Positions 31,407 to 39,509 of a stretch of DNA of 64,000 nucleotides are shown piece after piece. This DNA is from Sphingopyxis sp. BSN-002. Its GTDB lineage: Bacteria; Pseudomonadota; Alphaproteobacteria; Sphingomonadales; Sphingomonadaceae. The notes below the pieces were generated by a model. It did no database searches. It was not told the origin of the DNA and worked only from the letters and a program-made list of their open reading frames with translations. The DNA is taken from contig NZ_CP091804.1 in assembly GCF_022024275.1 (NCBI RefSeq), positions 2,870,501 to 2,934,500 of the forward strand. Direction: 5' to 3'. The translations under genes and the position numbers were made by a program. Each line of letters starts with the position of its first letter. Positions within the stretch are counted from its first letter, which is position 1.

Positions 31407-32198
31407 CTACCCCTTCGACGTAAGCGCCACCGCACGATCGTGCAAGCGGCCGACGACAGCCCGGTGGATTCCGGGGGCGCAGGCGATGACACCGAAGGCT
31501 TGCGCGCGCGGCGTGTTGAAGACCAGCGGCTCGCCGAAGGCGTCGGTGACCACGGCTCCGGCCTCGGTCGCGATCAGCGCGGCGGCGGCGACGTCCCACT
31601 CGAAACCCCAGCGTAGGGTCGCGACCAGATCGGCGCGGTCGTCGGCGACGAGCGCCATGCGCAGCGCGATGCTGTTCGGCTTGGTGACCATGATCAGGTC
31701 GCGGTCGATCTTCGGCAGGCTGTCGGCGGGAACGCGCGATCCGTCGAAGATCATCCGGCGGCTCGCGCGCAGCGTCTCGCCGTTGAGCGTTGCGCCCTTG
31801 CCCTTTTGCGCGACCCACAGCTCGTCGAGCGCGGGGGCATAGAGCACGCCGAGCTCGGGCTGGCCGTCGATGACGAGCGCAACCGACACGCACCAGCCGG
31901 GGCGCCCGCGGATGAAATCGCGCGTGCCGTCGATCGGGTCGACGCACCACATCGCGCGGCACGACAGGCGATCGTCATTGTCTGCGGTCTCTTCGGACAG
32001 CCAGCCCGCCTCGGGCACCATCGCGCCGAGAACGGCTTTCAGCCGCGCATCGACCGCCAGATCGACGTCGCTGACCGGATTGTCGTGCGACTTGTTCCAG
32101 ACGTCGATTGCGCGCCCTTCGCCGCGCCAGCGCGCCATCGCCATGTCGCCGACCTCGCGGGTGGCGGCGATCACGGCTTCGAGGTTGCGACCCGGCAT
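31407..32198 (-). CDS. cysQ: Inositol-monophosphatase-family phosphatase, likely 3'(2'),5'-bisphosphate nucleotidase
   Basis: A 263-residue Mg-dependent phosphatase. The metal-site motifs are AGWLSEET (about 64-71), WCVDPIDGTRDF (about 84-95) and EWDVAAAALI (about 201-210). CysQ removes the 3'-phosphate from PAP, a by-product of sulfate assimilation. The other possibility is an inositol or histidinol phosphatase of the same fold; I prefer CysQ from overall resemblance to sphingomonad CysQ. It is six bases downstream of the pmbA gene. Confidence 0.82.
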   Translation of the reverse strand: MPGRNLEAVIAATREVGDMAMARWRGEGRAIDVWNKSHDNPVSDVDLAVDARLKAVLGAMVPEAGWLSEETADNDDRLSCRAMWCVDPIDGTRDFIRGRPGWCVSVALVIDGQPELGVLYAPALDELWVAQKGKGATLNGETLRASRRMIFDGSRVPADSLPKIDRDLIMVTKPNSIALRMALVADDRADLVATLRWGFEWDVAAAALIATEAGAVVTDAFGEPLVFNTPRAQAFGVIACAPGIHRAVVGRLHDRAVALTSKG

Positions 32199-32204
32199 CG
32201 GTGC

Positions 32205-33548
32205 CTACCCGCTGGCGACGGTCATGCCGTCGATGCGCAAGGTGGGCACGTTCGTGCCGTGACGGAATTCTAGGTCGTTCGCGGGGATCAGCGCCGCGAA
32301 CATGTCGACGAGGTTGCTCGCGACGGTGAACTCGGCGATCGGTCCGGCGATCTGTCCGTCCCGGATCAGGAAACCCGAAGCGCCGCGGCTATAGTCGCCG
32401 GTGACCGGGTTGACGCCCTGACCGATCAGCTCGGTGACGTAGATGCCTTCGCTGATGTCGGCCATCAGTTCTTCGGGCGTGACGCTGCCTGCGGCAAGGT
32501 GAAGGTTGCTCGCGCTGACGCCCGAGGCGCCGCCGCCGCGGCTGGCATGGCCGGTGGGCTCGAGACCGAGCTGCTTCGCCGACGCAGTGTCGAGCAGCCA
32601 GCCGGTGATCTTGCCGCCGGTCACGATGTCGCGTGCGGCCGTGGGCAGACCCTCGCCATCGAAGGCCCGGCTGCGTAGTCCGCGCAGGCGGTGCGGATCG
32701 TCGCGGACGATAATGCTGCTGTCGAAGAGCGCCTGCTCTTCCTTGCCGAGCAGGAAGCTGGTGCCGCGCGCGATGGCGGGGCCGGCGATCGCGCTCAGCA
32801 GGTGGCCGACGATGCTGGCGCCGATGCGCGGGTCGAGGATGACGGGCAGCTTGCCATTCGGCGCCTTGCCGGGATTGAGGCGTTTGACCGCTCGGGTCCC
32901 CGCGCGCGTACCGATCTCCCCGGCGCTTTCGAGGTCCGACAGGTGATGCGCGCTGTGCCAGCCATAGTCGCGCTGCATGTTGGCGCCTTCGCCCGCGATG
33001 ACGCTTGCCGACAGGCTGTGTCCGCTCGACCCGTAGCCGCCGAGAAAACCGTGGCTCGTCGCGAGCGCGAAACGGGTACGGCTGTGGCTTGCGCTGCCGC
33101 CTTCGCTGTTGGTCACGCCCGCGACGGCACGCGCAGCCTCCTCGACCGCGAGGGCGGCGGCGCGCAGGGCCTGCGGGTCGGCTTCGCTGGCGTCGTCGAG
33201 TTCGAAGTCGGGAGTGGTGCCACGGAAGAGGCGATCCTCCGGGGCTAGGCCGGCATAGGGATCTTCGGGGGCCTCGCGCGCCATCGCGACGCAGCGCTCG
33301 ACCAGCTTGGCGAGTTCGCCCGCGTCCATGTCGGCGGTCGAGACGCTGGCGCTGCGTTGCCCGACGAAGACGCGCAGCGAGATATCCTGCCCCTCTGATC
33401 GCTCGACATCCTCGAGCGCGCCCAGTCGCATCGAGACCGAGGTTGCGGCATTGCAGTAATAAAGTGCGTCGGCGGCATCGGCGCCCGCTTTGGTCGCGGC
33501 GTCGCACAGCATCTGCGCGCGTTCGAGGGCTTGGGCAACGGTGAGCAT
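32205..33548 (-). CDS. pmbA: TldD/PmbA-family metalloprotease subunit (TldE-like)
   Basis: A 447-residue PmbA (TldE) protein. With TldD it forms a zinc protease that processes small peptides such as microcin precursors and the antitoxin CcdA. The family segments visible are GVTNSEGGSASHSRTRFALATSHGF (read in two halves) and HLSDLESAGEIGTRA, then LPVILDPRIGASIVGHLLSAIAG, and the closing region GDYSRGASGFLIRDGQI. The zinc site is in TldD, so PmbA lacks it, as here. The tldD gene is not in the window. Confidence 0.92.
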   Translation of the reverse strand: MLTVAQALERAQMLCDAATKAGADAADALYYCNAATSVSMRLGALEDVERSEGQDISLRVFVGQRSASVSTADMDAGELAKLVERCVAMAREAPEDPYAGLAPEDRLFRGTTPDFELDDASEADPQALRAAALAVEEAARAVAGVTNSEGGSASHSRTRFALATSHGFLGGYGSSGHSLSASVIAGEGANMQRDYGWHSAHHLSDLESAGEIGTRAGTRAVKRLNPGKAPNGKLPVILDPRIGASIVGHLLSAIAGPAIARGTSFLLGKEEQALFDSSIIVRDDPHRLRGLRSRAFDGEGLPTAARDIVTGGKITGWLLDTASAKQLGLEPTGHASRGGGASGVSASNLHLAAGSVTPEELMADISEGIYVTELIGQGVNPVTGDYSRGASGFLIRDGQIAGPIAEFTVASNLVDMFAALIPANDLEFRHGTNVPTLRIDGMTVASG

Positions 33549-33597
33549 CCGCGCGCCCTATACGGCGCGCGGCAAAGCGTCAAAATCTAAGTCGATC

Positions 33598-33996
33598 TTA
33601 CCTGACGATCGCCGCGATGGCGTCGGTGGCGGCCATCGCGCCGCTGACCCACAGAAAGGGCAGGGCGAGCGCCGCGGCCCACAGGCGGCGGGTGTCGCGG
33701 CGGAATCGGGCATGCAGCCCGCGGCTCGCGAGGGCCTGACGGCTGAGGTGATACCAGTGGCGTTCGGTCATCCGCGCGATCGGAAGCGCGAGCGCGACGA
33801 GAATGATCAGCGCGACGACGATCAGTGCGGAGGGCGCCCCGGCGGCAACGGCGCTGGTGACGAGCCAGATCTGGAGTGCGGCAAAAGCAAGGAGAGCGGC
33901 GGCCGCGTGCCACGTCATGCGGCGGCCCAGGCTGCGTGCCGCAGGCACGCTTGCAGCCGATCGGCGCCAGAGGCGCGGTCCGAACGTCGATGCCAT
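33598..33996 (-). CDS. Small integral membrane protein
   Basis: A 132-residue protein with three predicted membrane segments (about 28-50, 56-75 and 108-130) separated by a basic cytoplasmic stretch (MTERHWYHLSRQALASRGLHARFRRDTRR). No recognisable domain. It is 49 bp beyond the pmbA start and on the same strand. Its promoter would be in the unusual GANTC-rich region at 33997-34297. Confidence 0.7.
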   Translation of the reverse strand: MASTFGPRLWRRSAASVPAARSLGRRMTWHAAAALLAFAALQIWLVTSAVAAGAPSALIVVALIILVALALPIARMTERHWYHLSRQALASRGLHARFRRDTRRLWAAALALPFLWVSGAMAATDAIAAIVR

Positions 33997-34077
33997 GTTT
34001 TCAGCCTCCCCGGCCGGCGATTCCCAGAAACCGCACGTTTTGCCCCAAAAATTCCCAAGTCAAGACACTCTGCCCGC

Positions 34078-34124
34078 GATTCGTTAATTTTTGCATTCGA
34101 TTCGTCCCGGAATCGAAACGAATC
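34078..34124. promoter_or_regulatory. Cluster of four GANTC sites around a perfect inverted repeat
   Basis: In the 301-bp gap between two divergent genes (33997-34297), GANTC sites are at 34078-34082, 34099-34103, 34110-34114 and 34120-34124. The middle two lie within a perfect 8-bp dyad TTCGATTC-GTCCCG-GAATCGAA (34096-34117). The gap is distinctly AT-richer than the genes. No gene or ORF of note is visible in it. Confidence 0.55.
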
Positions 34125-34191
34125 CGGGCCGGAACGCCGAAATCACTGCAATATTGGTAATATTTGTGACATTCGCGGCATGAAGCGCGCG

Positions 34192-34222
34192 GATGGTCGA
34201 CCATCGCCTGTCGTTGGTCGAC
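34192..34222. promoter_or_regulatory. Palindrome GATGGTCGACCATC and repeated GGTCGAC box
   Basis: A perfect 14-bp palindrome at 34192-34205 includes GGTCGAC, which recurs at 34216-34222, 21 bp away (two helical turns). It is 75-105 bp upstream of the S9 peptidase start. It looks like an operator pair, but no regulator can be assigned. Confidence 0.4.
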
Positions 34223-34297
34223 TTGCATCCAAAGCCGCACCCTATAGCGTCTAACCCCTGTCCATCTGCTCATTCAGGTAACCAGGGGAAATCACCG

Positions 34298-36232
34298 ATG
34301 CGATATATCGCCGTTCTGGCCGCGCTCGCGCTGCCGCTCGCACCCGCGCTTGCGCAAGAATCCGCCAAGCCCGCCGTCGAACCCAAGCCCGCCGCGCTCA
34401 TTGCCGACGGCGTACCCGAAGTGCCGGTCGAGCTCACCGCCGCCACGCGCCCCTATATGGAGAACCGCAGCGCGGCCTTCGTCGGCTGGAACGAAGTCGA
34501 CCGGTCGATGCTGATCGCGACGCGGTTCGGCAATACCAGCCAGATCCACCGCGTCGCGATGCCGATGGGCGCGCGCCAGCAGCTGACGTTCGAGGCGGAG
34601 CCGGTGGGGCTTGGCGCCTGGTCGCCGAAGAGCGCCGACATCATGCTGGTCCAGAAGGACGTCGGCGGGAACGAGTTCTTCCAGATCTATGCGCTGAAGG
34701 ACGGCCGGCTCGACCTGCTGACCGACGGCAAGAGCCGCAACGGTTACAATGCGTGGAGCCGGGACGGGACGACGCTTGCCTATACCTCGACCCGCCGCAA
34801 CGGCCGCGACAGCGACATCTATGTGATGAATCCGCGCGATGCGAAGTCGAACAGGATGCTGGCACAGGTCGAAGGCGGCGGCTGGGCGGTCAACGACTTC
34901 GCACCCGACATGAGCTGGGCGATCGTTTCGCAATATGTCTCGGTCGAAAAGGCCGACCTGTTCCGGCTCGACATGGCGACCGGCGCGCTCGCGCCGATCG
35001 GCGACCACAAGAAGGCGATCGCGCAGAGCGGCGCCGAATTCGCGCCCGACGGAACGATCTGGCAGACGAGCGACGACGGGTCGGATTTCCAGCGGCTCGG
35101 CACGCTCGACCCCGCGACCGGCAAGTTCACCGCGAAGGGGCCTGCCGAAAAATGGGACGTCACCAGCTTCAATATCGCCGATGACGGCAGCTTCATCGCC
35201 TATGTCGTGAACGAGGCGGGCATGTCGAAGCTGCGCCTGCTCGATCCCAAGAGCGGGGCGGTGCGCACGGTCGACCTGCCCGCGGGCGTTATCGGCGGCG
35301 TGAGCATCGCGCCGTGGGGCGACGTCGGCTTCAGCCTGACCTCGGCGCGCAGCGCGACCGACGCCTATAGCGTCGATCCGAAGACGATGAAGGTCACGCG
35401 CTGGACGCAGAGCGAAACCGGCGGTCTGGACCCGCTGAAGAACGTCGAGCCCGAGCTGGTCAAGGTGAAGAGCTTCGACGGACTCGAAGTCTCGGGCTTT
35501 CTCTATCGGCCCGACGCTGCGAAGTTCCCCGGCAAGCGCCCGCTGATCATGAACGTGCACGGCGGCCCCGAAAGCCAGTCGCGCCCCGGTTTCCTCGGCC
35601 GCACCAACTATCTGGTCAACGAAATGGGGATCGCGGTCTTCTTCCCGAATGTCCGCGGTTCGACCGGCTATGGCAAGAAGTTCGTCAGCCTCGACAACGG
35701 GCCGTTCAAGCGCGAGGACAGCGTCCGGGACATGGGGGCCTTCCTCGACCTGTTCGCGAAGGACCAGAACCTCGATGCGTCGCGCTTCGGGCTGACCGGG
35801 GGCAGCTATGGCGGCTATATGTGCTACGCGGCGGCGACACACTATGCCGACAAGCTGCGCGCAAACCTGTGCGTCGTCGCGATCTCGAACTTCGTCACCT
35901 TCCTCGAGAATACGCAGGAATATCGCCGCGATCTTCGCCGCGTCGAATATGGCGACGAGCGCGATCCGGCGCAGCGCAAGAAGCTGATCGAAATCTCGCC
36001 GCTGACACGCGTCGCCGACATCAAAAAGCCGCTGTTCGTCGTCACCGGCGCGAACGATCCGCGCGTGCCGGCGTCGGAAGCCGACCAGATCGTCGCGGCG
36101 GTGCGCAAGAATGGCGGGACCGCATGGCACCTTGTCGGCACGAACGAGGGCCATGGCTTCGCCAAGAAGGAAAACGCCGACTATAATTTCTGGGCGTCGC
36201 TGCTCTTCTGGAAGCAGTATCTGCTGAACTGA
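34298..36232 (+). CDS. Secreted S9-family (acylaminoacyl-like) serine peptidase
   Basis: A 644-residue peptidase with a signal peptide (1-19, ALA-QE), a WD40/TolB-like propeller (about 50-380) and a C-terminal alpha/beta-hydrolase domain. The catalytic triad is Ser503 in LTGGSYGGYM, Asp587 in GANDPRVPASEAD and His619 in NEGHGFAKKEN. Start at 34298 gives a proper signal peptide. It is a dipeptidyl or acylaminoacyl peptidase type; the fine substrate cannot be read. Monocistronic, with a dyad after the stop. Confidence 0.92.
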   Translation: MRYIAVLAALALPLAPALAQESAKPAVEPKPAALIADGVPEVPVELTAATRPYMENRSAAFVGWNEVDRSMLIATRFGNTSQIHRVAMPMGARQQLTFEAEPVGLGAWSPKSADIMLVQKDVGGNEFFQIYALKDGRLDLLTDGKSRNGYNAWSRDGTTLAYTSTRRNGRDSDIYVMNPRDAKSNRMLAQVEGGGWAVNDFAPDMSWAIVSQYVSVEKADLFRLDMATGALAPIGDHKKAIAQSGAEFAPDGTIWQTSDDGSDFQRLGTLDPATGKFTAKGPAEKWDVTSFNIADDGSFIAYVVNEAGMSKLRLLDPKSGAVRTVDLPAGVIGGVSIAPWGDVGFSLTSARSATDAYSVDPKTMKVTRWTQSETGGLDPLKNVEPELVKVKSFDGLEVSGFLYRPDAAKFPGKRPLIMNVHGGPESQSRPGFLGRTNYLVNEMGIAVFFPNVRGSTGYGKKFVSLDNGPFKREDSVRDMGAFLDLFAKDQNLDASRFGLTGGSYGGYMCYAAATHYADKLRANLCVVAISNFVTFLENTQEYRRDLRRVEYGDERDPAQRKKLIEISPLTRVADIKKPLFVVTGANDPRVPASEADQIVAAVRKNGGTAWHLVGTNEGHGFAKKENADYNFWASLLFWKQYLLN

Positions 36233-36241
36233 CCGGCCGAT

Positions 36242-36271
36242 CCGTCATCCCGGCGCGGGCCGGGGTGACGG
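36242..36271. repeat. Imperfect palindrome after the S9 gene
   Basis: CCGTCATCCCGGC (36242-36254) pairs with GCCGGGGTGACGG (36259-36271), one G-T mismatch and a four-base loop. There is no T-run. Sequences of this type (GTCATCCCGG dyads) occur as dispersed palindromes in many proteobacterial genomes, so it may be a repetitive element as well as the 3' end of both convergent messages. Confidence 0.5.
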
Positions 36272-36277
36272 GGAAAC

Positions 36278-36901
36278 TCAGTTCTTCGGCGGAACCGGCA
36301 GCTCGCCGGCCTCGACGTCAGGGGTGGCGGGCGCAGGCGCATTGCCGCTCGCCTGGCGTTCGAGTTCCTCGGCTGCCTTCTGCCGTTCGGCCAGCGCCTT
36401 TTCCTCGGCGACCACCGCCGCTTCGACTTCGTCGGAGGCCGCGTCGATGCCCGCGATGCGCTTGGCGCGCTCGTCGGCGATCATCGCCTGCCAGTCGGTC
36501 TTGTCGGCGGCCTTCTGCTCGGCCTTCGCACCGGAAACCAGTTGCTGCGTACAGCCGGTGAAGCCGCCGAGGCCGACCGGCGAACAGCTGTCGGTACCGA
36601 AGCGGCCGACCCGCTCCATCGAGGTCACGCGGTTGAGCCATGCCTGATTGCGCGGGTCGAGCGGGTCGCCGCCGCGGAAAATCTGCGGCACGCGATAACG
36701 ATCCTGTTCGGGCATGCGGTTACACACCACGATTTCGTCGGGGCTCGAAGCTTCGCACTTGTCGTTGCCATAGACGATGACCTGGTTGATCTTTTCGGCG
36801 TTCGCGGTGTCGGCGTCCTGCGCGGCGGCAGGAAGCGCGGCGAGGCTGCTGGCGAGAAACAGCGCGGCAAGCGGCAGGCGGGTCATCACTTTATCCTTCA
36901 T
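36278..36901 (-). CDS. Secreted protein with coiled-coil C-terminus
   Basis: A 207-residue exported protein of unknown function. A signal peptide (about 6-28; a second possible start is Met6) precedes a domain with four cysteines (VYGNDKCEASSPDEIVVCNRM, read as two parts; TDSCSPVGLGGFTGCTQQ), which may form two disulfides. From about 125 to 185 an alanine/glutamate/lysine-rich stretch looks like a coiled coil, and the last 20 residues are proline-rich. Found by appearance in the sphingomonad envelope-protein style; no domain recognised. Confidence 0.75.
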   Translation of the reverse strand: MKDKVMTRLPLAALFLASSLAALPAAAQDADTANAEKINQVIVYGNDKCEASSPDEIVVCNRMPEQDRYRVPQIFRGGDPLDPRNQAWLNRVTSMERVGRFGTDSCSPVGLGGFTGCTQQLVSGAKAEQKAADKTDWQAMIADERAKRIAGIDAASDEVEAAVVAEEKALAERQKAAEELERQASGNAPAPATPDVEAGELPVPPKN

Positions 36902-36972
36902 CCTGTTTGGGCGGCCTTGGCAGCCCTTGCCTGCATCCGCGCTGAACGGAGCGGGCCTGAAATCGAAGCTTA

Positions 36973-37491
36973 TCAGATACGCTTTGACAGTGCGATGGCT
37001 GCACGGCAGCCGGCGCGGATCGCGAAGCTCAGCAACGGATAGCCCGGCGCGCTTTCGGCGCCCGCGGCGAGCGCGGCTTCCTTGTGTTCCAGTTCCTCGG
37101 CGCGGAAATCCTCGACCGCGGCGCTGAGCTCGGGGTCGCTGTCGCCGAGCTCGTCGAGCTGATGCCGGTAATGGCGATCGATCTCGGTCTCGACCGCAGC
37201 GGTGCAGGCCATCGCGGCGCGCGGCCCCATCGCGGCGGTGACCGCACCCAGCGCGAAGCCCGCGACGTTCCAGACCGGCTGCAGCGCCGTCGGGCGCACG
37301 CCGCGGCGCGCGACCATCGCATCGAAGAATTTGCGATGCCGCTCTTCCTGCTCGGCCATATGCGCGATCTCGCGCGCCATCGGATGGCGATCGCCCATTA
37401 CGGCGAGCTGGCCGGCGTAGATGCGCGTCGCGCCATATTCGCCCGCCTGATCGACGCGGATCATCGAGGCATTCTTGTCCGGCTTGCTCAT
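36973..37491 (-). CDS. coq7: Demethoxyubiquinone hydroxylase
   Basis: A 172-residue di-iron hydroxylase that makes the last hydroxylation of the ubiquinone ring. The carboxylate and histidine ligands are in RVDQAGEYGA (Glu about 17), AEQEERHRKF (Glu and His about 50), AAVETEIDRHY and AEELEHKEAAL. The ATG at 37491 overlaps the dsbB stop by four bases, which I take as the start. Aerobic respiration is implied. Confidence 0.93.
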   Translation of the reverse strand: MSKPDKNASMIRVDQAGEYGATRIYAGQLAVMGDRHPMAREIAHMAEQEERHRKFFDAMVARRGVRPTALQPVWNVAGFALGAVTAAMGPRAAMACTAAVETEIDRHYRHQLDELGDSDPELSAAVEDFRAEELEHKEAALAAGAESAPGYPLLSFAIRAGCRAAIALSKRI

Positions 37492-37970
37492 GCCGCCGAT
37501 GTGGGCCGACGGCGCAGCAAGGTCAAGACGAGCGCGGCGCCTGCAAGCGAGAAGATCGCGTTGAACCCCGCGAGCGAGATGCCGAACAGCTCCCACTGCG
37601 GAACGTCGCAGCGGGTGATCGGCGTCGCCATGATCTGGTCGAGCGAGATCGGTCCGGTCTGCGTCGTGCTGCACGTCGTCAGCCCTTCCCAGAAGCCATA
37701 TTCGACCCCGGCATGGAAGATACCGATCAAGCCGCTGATCGCGATCGCGATCGCCGCGAGGTACGTCAGATTGCGCATCGCCCGGTCGTTGCGCTGCCGC
37801 AGCAGCGCGCCCGCCGCAAAGATGAGGGCGGCCTGGTGCGGCCAGCGCTGCCAATAGCACATCTCGCACGGATGGAGGCCAAAGCCGTATTGCGAGACGA
37901 GCGCGCCGCCGTACAGCAACAGCGGTATGGCGAGCGCGACGAGCGGCGCGGCGAGACGCGATTTCAGCAT
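37488..37970 (-). CDS. dsbB: Disulfide bond formation protein B
   Basis: A 160-residue inner-membrane protein with four hydrophobic segments that reoxidises DsbA with ubiquinone. Cysteine pairs: Cys35 and Cys38 in LHPCEMCYWQRWPH (first periplasmic loop, quinone-proximal) and the second pair in TTCSTTQTG and ITRCDVPQWE. It is shorter at the N-terminus than an upstream in-frame reading; the ATG at 37970 gives the usual start. It overlaps coq7 by four bases, which is interesting because both use quinone. Confidence 0.88.
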   Translation of the reverse strand: MLKSRLAAPLVALAIPLLLYGGALVSQYGFGLHPCEMCYWQRWPHQAALIFAAGALLRQRNDRAMRNLTYLAAIAIAISGLIGIFHAGVEYGFWEGLTTCSTTQTGPISLDQIMATPITRCDVPQWELFGISLAGFNAIFSLAGAALVLTLLRRRPTSAA

Positions 37971-37989
37971 TTGGGCCTCTCGACGTCCG

Positions 37990-39384
37990 TCAGTTGCGCG
38001 CGGTCGGCTTGGCGGCCGGCTTGCTTCCCTGCGCCATACGCGCCGTGGTCGGGCTGATGCGTCCGATCGTCTGCAGCGCATAATAGAGCTGATAGTCGTC
38101 GATGCCCTTAGCCTTAAGGTCGGCGGCGCTCGCGGTGAAGCGCGGATCGTCCTTCTCGTCCTTTTCGAGCAGGCTGTTGTCGACCTTCTTCTCGTTGATC
38201 AGGTGACGGCGCAGGTCGCTTTCCCGGAAACGCGGACGATCCTTGTAGTCGGGGTCCGACAGCTGCGGCACGCGGATGTCGGGTTCGATCCCGCCTTCCT
38301 GCACGCTGCGGCCCGACGGCGTGTAATAGCGTGCGGTGGTCAGGCGAAGCGCGGTGGTGTCGGTCAGCGGCAGCACCGTCTGCACCGAACCCTTGCCGAA
38401 GCTGCGCTCGCCCATGATCACGGCGCGATGCTGGTCCTGCAGCGCGCCGGCAACGATTTCGGAAGCCGAGGCCGAACCGGCGTCGATCAGCACGATCATC
38501 GGGGCGCCGCCTGCCAGGTCGCCGGGCTCCGCGAAATAGCGCTCGATATCGCCCTTCTTGCGTCCGCGCTGCGAAACGATTTCGCCGCGGTCGAGGAAGA
38601 TGTCGCTGACGTTGACCGCCTCGTCGAGCAGGCCGCCGGGATTCGAACGCAAGTCGAGGACCCAGCCCCGCGGTTTGTGCCCCATCGATTTTTCGACCGC
38701 TATCATCGCGGCCCTGAGGTCGCGGGCGGCATCCGCGGAGAAGCTGGTGATCGTCAGGACGCCGACGTCATCCTTCACTTCCCACTTCACCGGCTTCACG
38801 TCGATGATCTCGCGGGTCAGCGTCATCTCGATCGGCTTGTCCTGGCCCTCGCGCACGACGGTGATGTCGATCTTGGTGCCCGGGCGTCCGCGCATCTGTT
38901 CGACCGCTTCGTCGAGCGACAGGCCGAAGATCAGCTCCTTGTTGATGTGGGTGATATAATCGCCCGCCTTGATACCGGCGCGGTCGGCAGGGGTGTCGGC
39001 GGTCGGGGTGATCACCTTGACGACGCCGTCCTCCATCGTCACCGACAGGCCAAGACCGCCATATTCGCCGTCGGTCTGCGTGCGGAGGTTCGAATAGTCG
39101 CGTGCGTCGAGGTAACCCGAATGCGGATCGAGGCTGGCGAGCATTCCGTTGATCGCGCCTTCGATCAGCTTGTCGTCGCTGACGGGCTCGACATAGTTGG
39201 ATTTGACCTCCTGAAACACTTCCATGAAGCGCGCGATTTCCTGATCGGTCGACGCGTCGACGGTCGCCATCGCGCCGGTCGCGAGCGGAACGAGCGCAAG
39301 CGTCGAAAGCGCGGCGGCACGCTGCCACAGCGCAAAGCGGCGCGTGGGGGAGGCGTGGGTCTGGGTCGATTCGGTCATGGTCAT
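37990..39384 (-). CDS. ctpA: Carboxy-terminal processing protease (S41)
   Basis: A 464-residue periplasmic S41 peptidase. A membrane-anchor/signal segment (about 22-43) precedes a helical N-terminal region with SLDPHSGYLDARDY, a PDZ domain (about 100-185; YGGLGLSVTMEDGVVKV) and the catalytic part with GWVLDLRSNPGGLLDEAV, the nucleophile Ser in DAGSASASEIVAGAL and the general-base Lys in GERSFGKGSVQT. Such proteases cut C-termini of envelope proteins. Seventeen kilobases of the chain from proA to coq7 are on this strand; ctpA is 125 bp after envC. Confidence 0.93.
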   Translation of the reverse strand: MTMTESTQTHASPTRRFALWQRAAALSTLALVPLATGAMATVDASTDQEIARFMEVFQEVKSNYVEPVSDDKLIEGAINGMLASLDPHSGYLDARDYSNLRTQTDGEYGGLGLSVTMEDGVVKVITPTADTPADRAGIKAGDYITHINKELIFGLSLDEAVEQMRGRPGTKIDITVVREGQDKPIEMTLTREIIDVKPVKWEVKDDVGVLTITSFSADAARDLRAAMIAVEKSMGHKPRGWVLDLRSNPGGLLDEAVNVSDIFLDRGEIVSQRGRKKGDIERYFAEPGDLAGGAPMIVLIDAGSASASEIVAGALQDQHRAVIMGERSFGKGSVQTVLPLTDTTALRLTTARYYTPSGRSVQEGGIEPDIRVPQLSDPDYKDRPRFRESDLRRHLINEKKVDNSLLEKDEKDDPRFTASAADLKAKGIDDYQLYYALQTIGRISPTTARMAQGSKPAAKPTARN

Positions 39385-39509
39385 CTTTCACTCGCGCAGG
39401 ACGAACCTGCCTTATAATCCCCGGCGCGCCATCGTCCTACGGATTTCTGGGGGCGTCAAGTCGTACATCCCGATACGGGGCAAGGCCGGAACGCGCGATT
39501 AACGGTGGC

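Noticed and set aside
34292..36154. A 620-codon antisense frame opposite the S9 peptidase
   Set aside because: Shadow frame; the plus strand has signal peptide and catalytic triad.
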